DNA of 64,000 bases. It comes from Solihabitans fulvus (lineage in GTDB: Bacteria > Actinomycetota > Actinomycetes > Mycobacteriales > Pseudonocardiaceae). Of this stretch, positions 63,303-64,000 are shown piece by piece. Below the pieces are notes generated by a model. That model did no database searches, had not been told where the DNA came from, and was given only the letters and a program-made list of their open reading frames with translations. The stretch lies in the NCBI RefSeq assembly GCF_008386585.1, contig NZ_VUOB01000015.1, positions 29,963-93,962 of the forward strand. The letters run 5' to 3'. How positions within the stretch are numbered: the stretch's first letter is position 1; each line of letters begins with the position of its first letter. A program made the translations under genes and the position numbers.

Positions 63303-64000
63303 CAGCCATCCCCAGATGTTGGTGTCTCCATACCCAGGCCGTGCACAGGCCTCCGGTGGTCCAACTCTCCCCCGATCGGCGAACTTTTCTGGCTTGAGGA
63401 CAGCCCTGGACCCCGAACCCGGTGAGAAAAGTTCCCGCGCGAACAGGGGTCGCCCCGCCCCCACCGAGCCCGCGCGAGCCCGCCCAAGGGCATCGCCCCC
63501 ACCGACCGCCGAGCAGTTTTGAGGCCCCGGGCGACCGCCCGGCGAGTGCTGAGAAAAGTTCGGCGAGGCGCGCCGACGACCGCCACCAACCGACGCGCGA
63601 CCCGAGTTTTTCTGACCGTCCCCCGCGCGCGACTGCCCCACCCGAACAGAAAGGATCCCGCGTCCGCCCCAAGGGGCACCACCGCGACGCGCCCGAACCA
63701 CCCAAGCGATGCGCGGGGTGTCCGCGCCCGCCAGCAACACACGAAGGACTTTCTAGCCGACCCCCGGCCCCAACCGCCCCACCCCAACAGAAAGACACAG
63801 CCGTCCCCCAGGGGGCCTCACACCCGCCCTCAGCCCGCGCCACCGCCGTCACCAGACGACGCCCCACCCCGCGCCACCGTCCTCTCCGGGCGACGGCGCA
63901 CGCCTGCGCCAGCGTCATCACCTGGAGACGGCGCGGGCCCACGCCCAGCGCCCAGCGCTCCGCTTTTCCACTTTGTGACGGTGCGGGGTGTGCGAGTTCG
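63303..64000. other. Remainder of the dnaA-dnaN spacer
   Basis: About 700 bases without a credible gene. AGAAAAGTTC occurs at 63425-63434 and 63552-63561, and inverted at 63381-63390. A longer imperfect direct repeat (CCCCACCC.AACAGAAAG, then GTCC.CC) is at about 63635-63680 and 63776-63820. Overlapping open frames on both strands are Arg/Pro/Gly-rich and have no DnaA-like motif. The dnaA promoter and start are expected just past 64000. Confidence 0.55.

Noticed and set aside
62898..63942. Long open frames on both strands of the dnaA-dnaN spacer as a possible dnaA end or new gene
   Set aside because: None has DnaA motifs, a good ribosome-binding site or normal composition, and the region holds DnaA boxes.

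Overview
The window is high-GC actinobacterial chromosome. The right end has the gene order that flanks the replication origin: a dnaA-dnaN spacer with DnaA boxes, then dnaN, a 6-phosphogluconate dehydrogenase gene, recF, a DUF721/DciA-like gene, gyrB, gyrA, a DUF3566 gene, tRNA-Ile and tRNA-Ala. A mycothiol amidase, a class E sortase, CrgA, DLW-39, PASTA kinases and the gene style point to the order Pseudonocardiales (Actinosynnema/Saccharothrix/Lentzea-like). The species cannot be read from the sequence. dnaA itself must lie to the right of base 64000.

Layout from right to left. 62.9-64 kb is the origin spacer; the DnaA boxes and a candidate DnaA-trio lie at 63.13-63.30 kb. 53.1-62.9 kb is the replication and topology block, all on the minus strand. 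44.1-53.1 kb is the conserved cell-division/envelope block: DLW-39 between two tRNAs, DoxX, a DUF2020 lipoprotein, a CwsA-position protein, cyclophilin, rhomboid, a PH-like protein, CrgA, sortase E with a small membrane partner, an FprA-type ferredoxin reductase and a PabA/TrpG amidotransferase. 34.4-44.1 kb is the Ser/Thr phosphorylation and cell-wall elongation operon fhaA-fhaB-pstP-rodA-pbpA-pknA-pknB, preceded by tRNA-Leu(CAG).

From 34 kb leftwards the content is accessory. It holds a MarR gene; a TetR-efflux-mycothiol amidase detoxification module controlled by four evenly spaced operators; a cell-wall protein with an LANTG sorting signal; DUF2630; an unknown gene with an NmrA-like reductase; a divergent pair of a PLP enzyme and a sugar-lactone oxidase; a GH1 glucosidase/MFS/SDR operon with a divergent TetR; an HTH-TPR regulator with small companion genes; a decayed ISAs1 element; a YcnI-CopC-CopD copper cluster; an osmoprotectant ABC operon; a RecB-like nuclease; SDR, AKR and UDP-sugar dehydrogenase genes; and a gamma-glutamyltransferase. 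The left edge cuts a small gene.

Non-coding points worth attention are the origin architecture, extra DnaA-box clusters at 48.3 and 59.5 kb, the four-operator array at 30.8 kb, 15-bp tandem repeats at gene 3' ends, palindromic elements next to tRNA genes, and a structured leader at 0.3 kb. No CRISPR array, prophage or biosynthetic cluster was seen.
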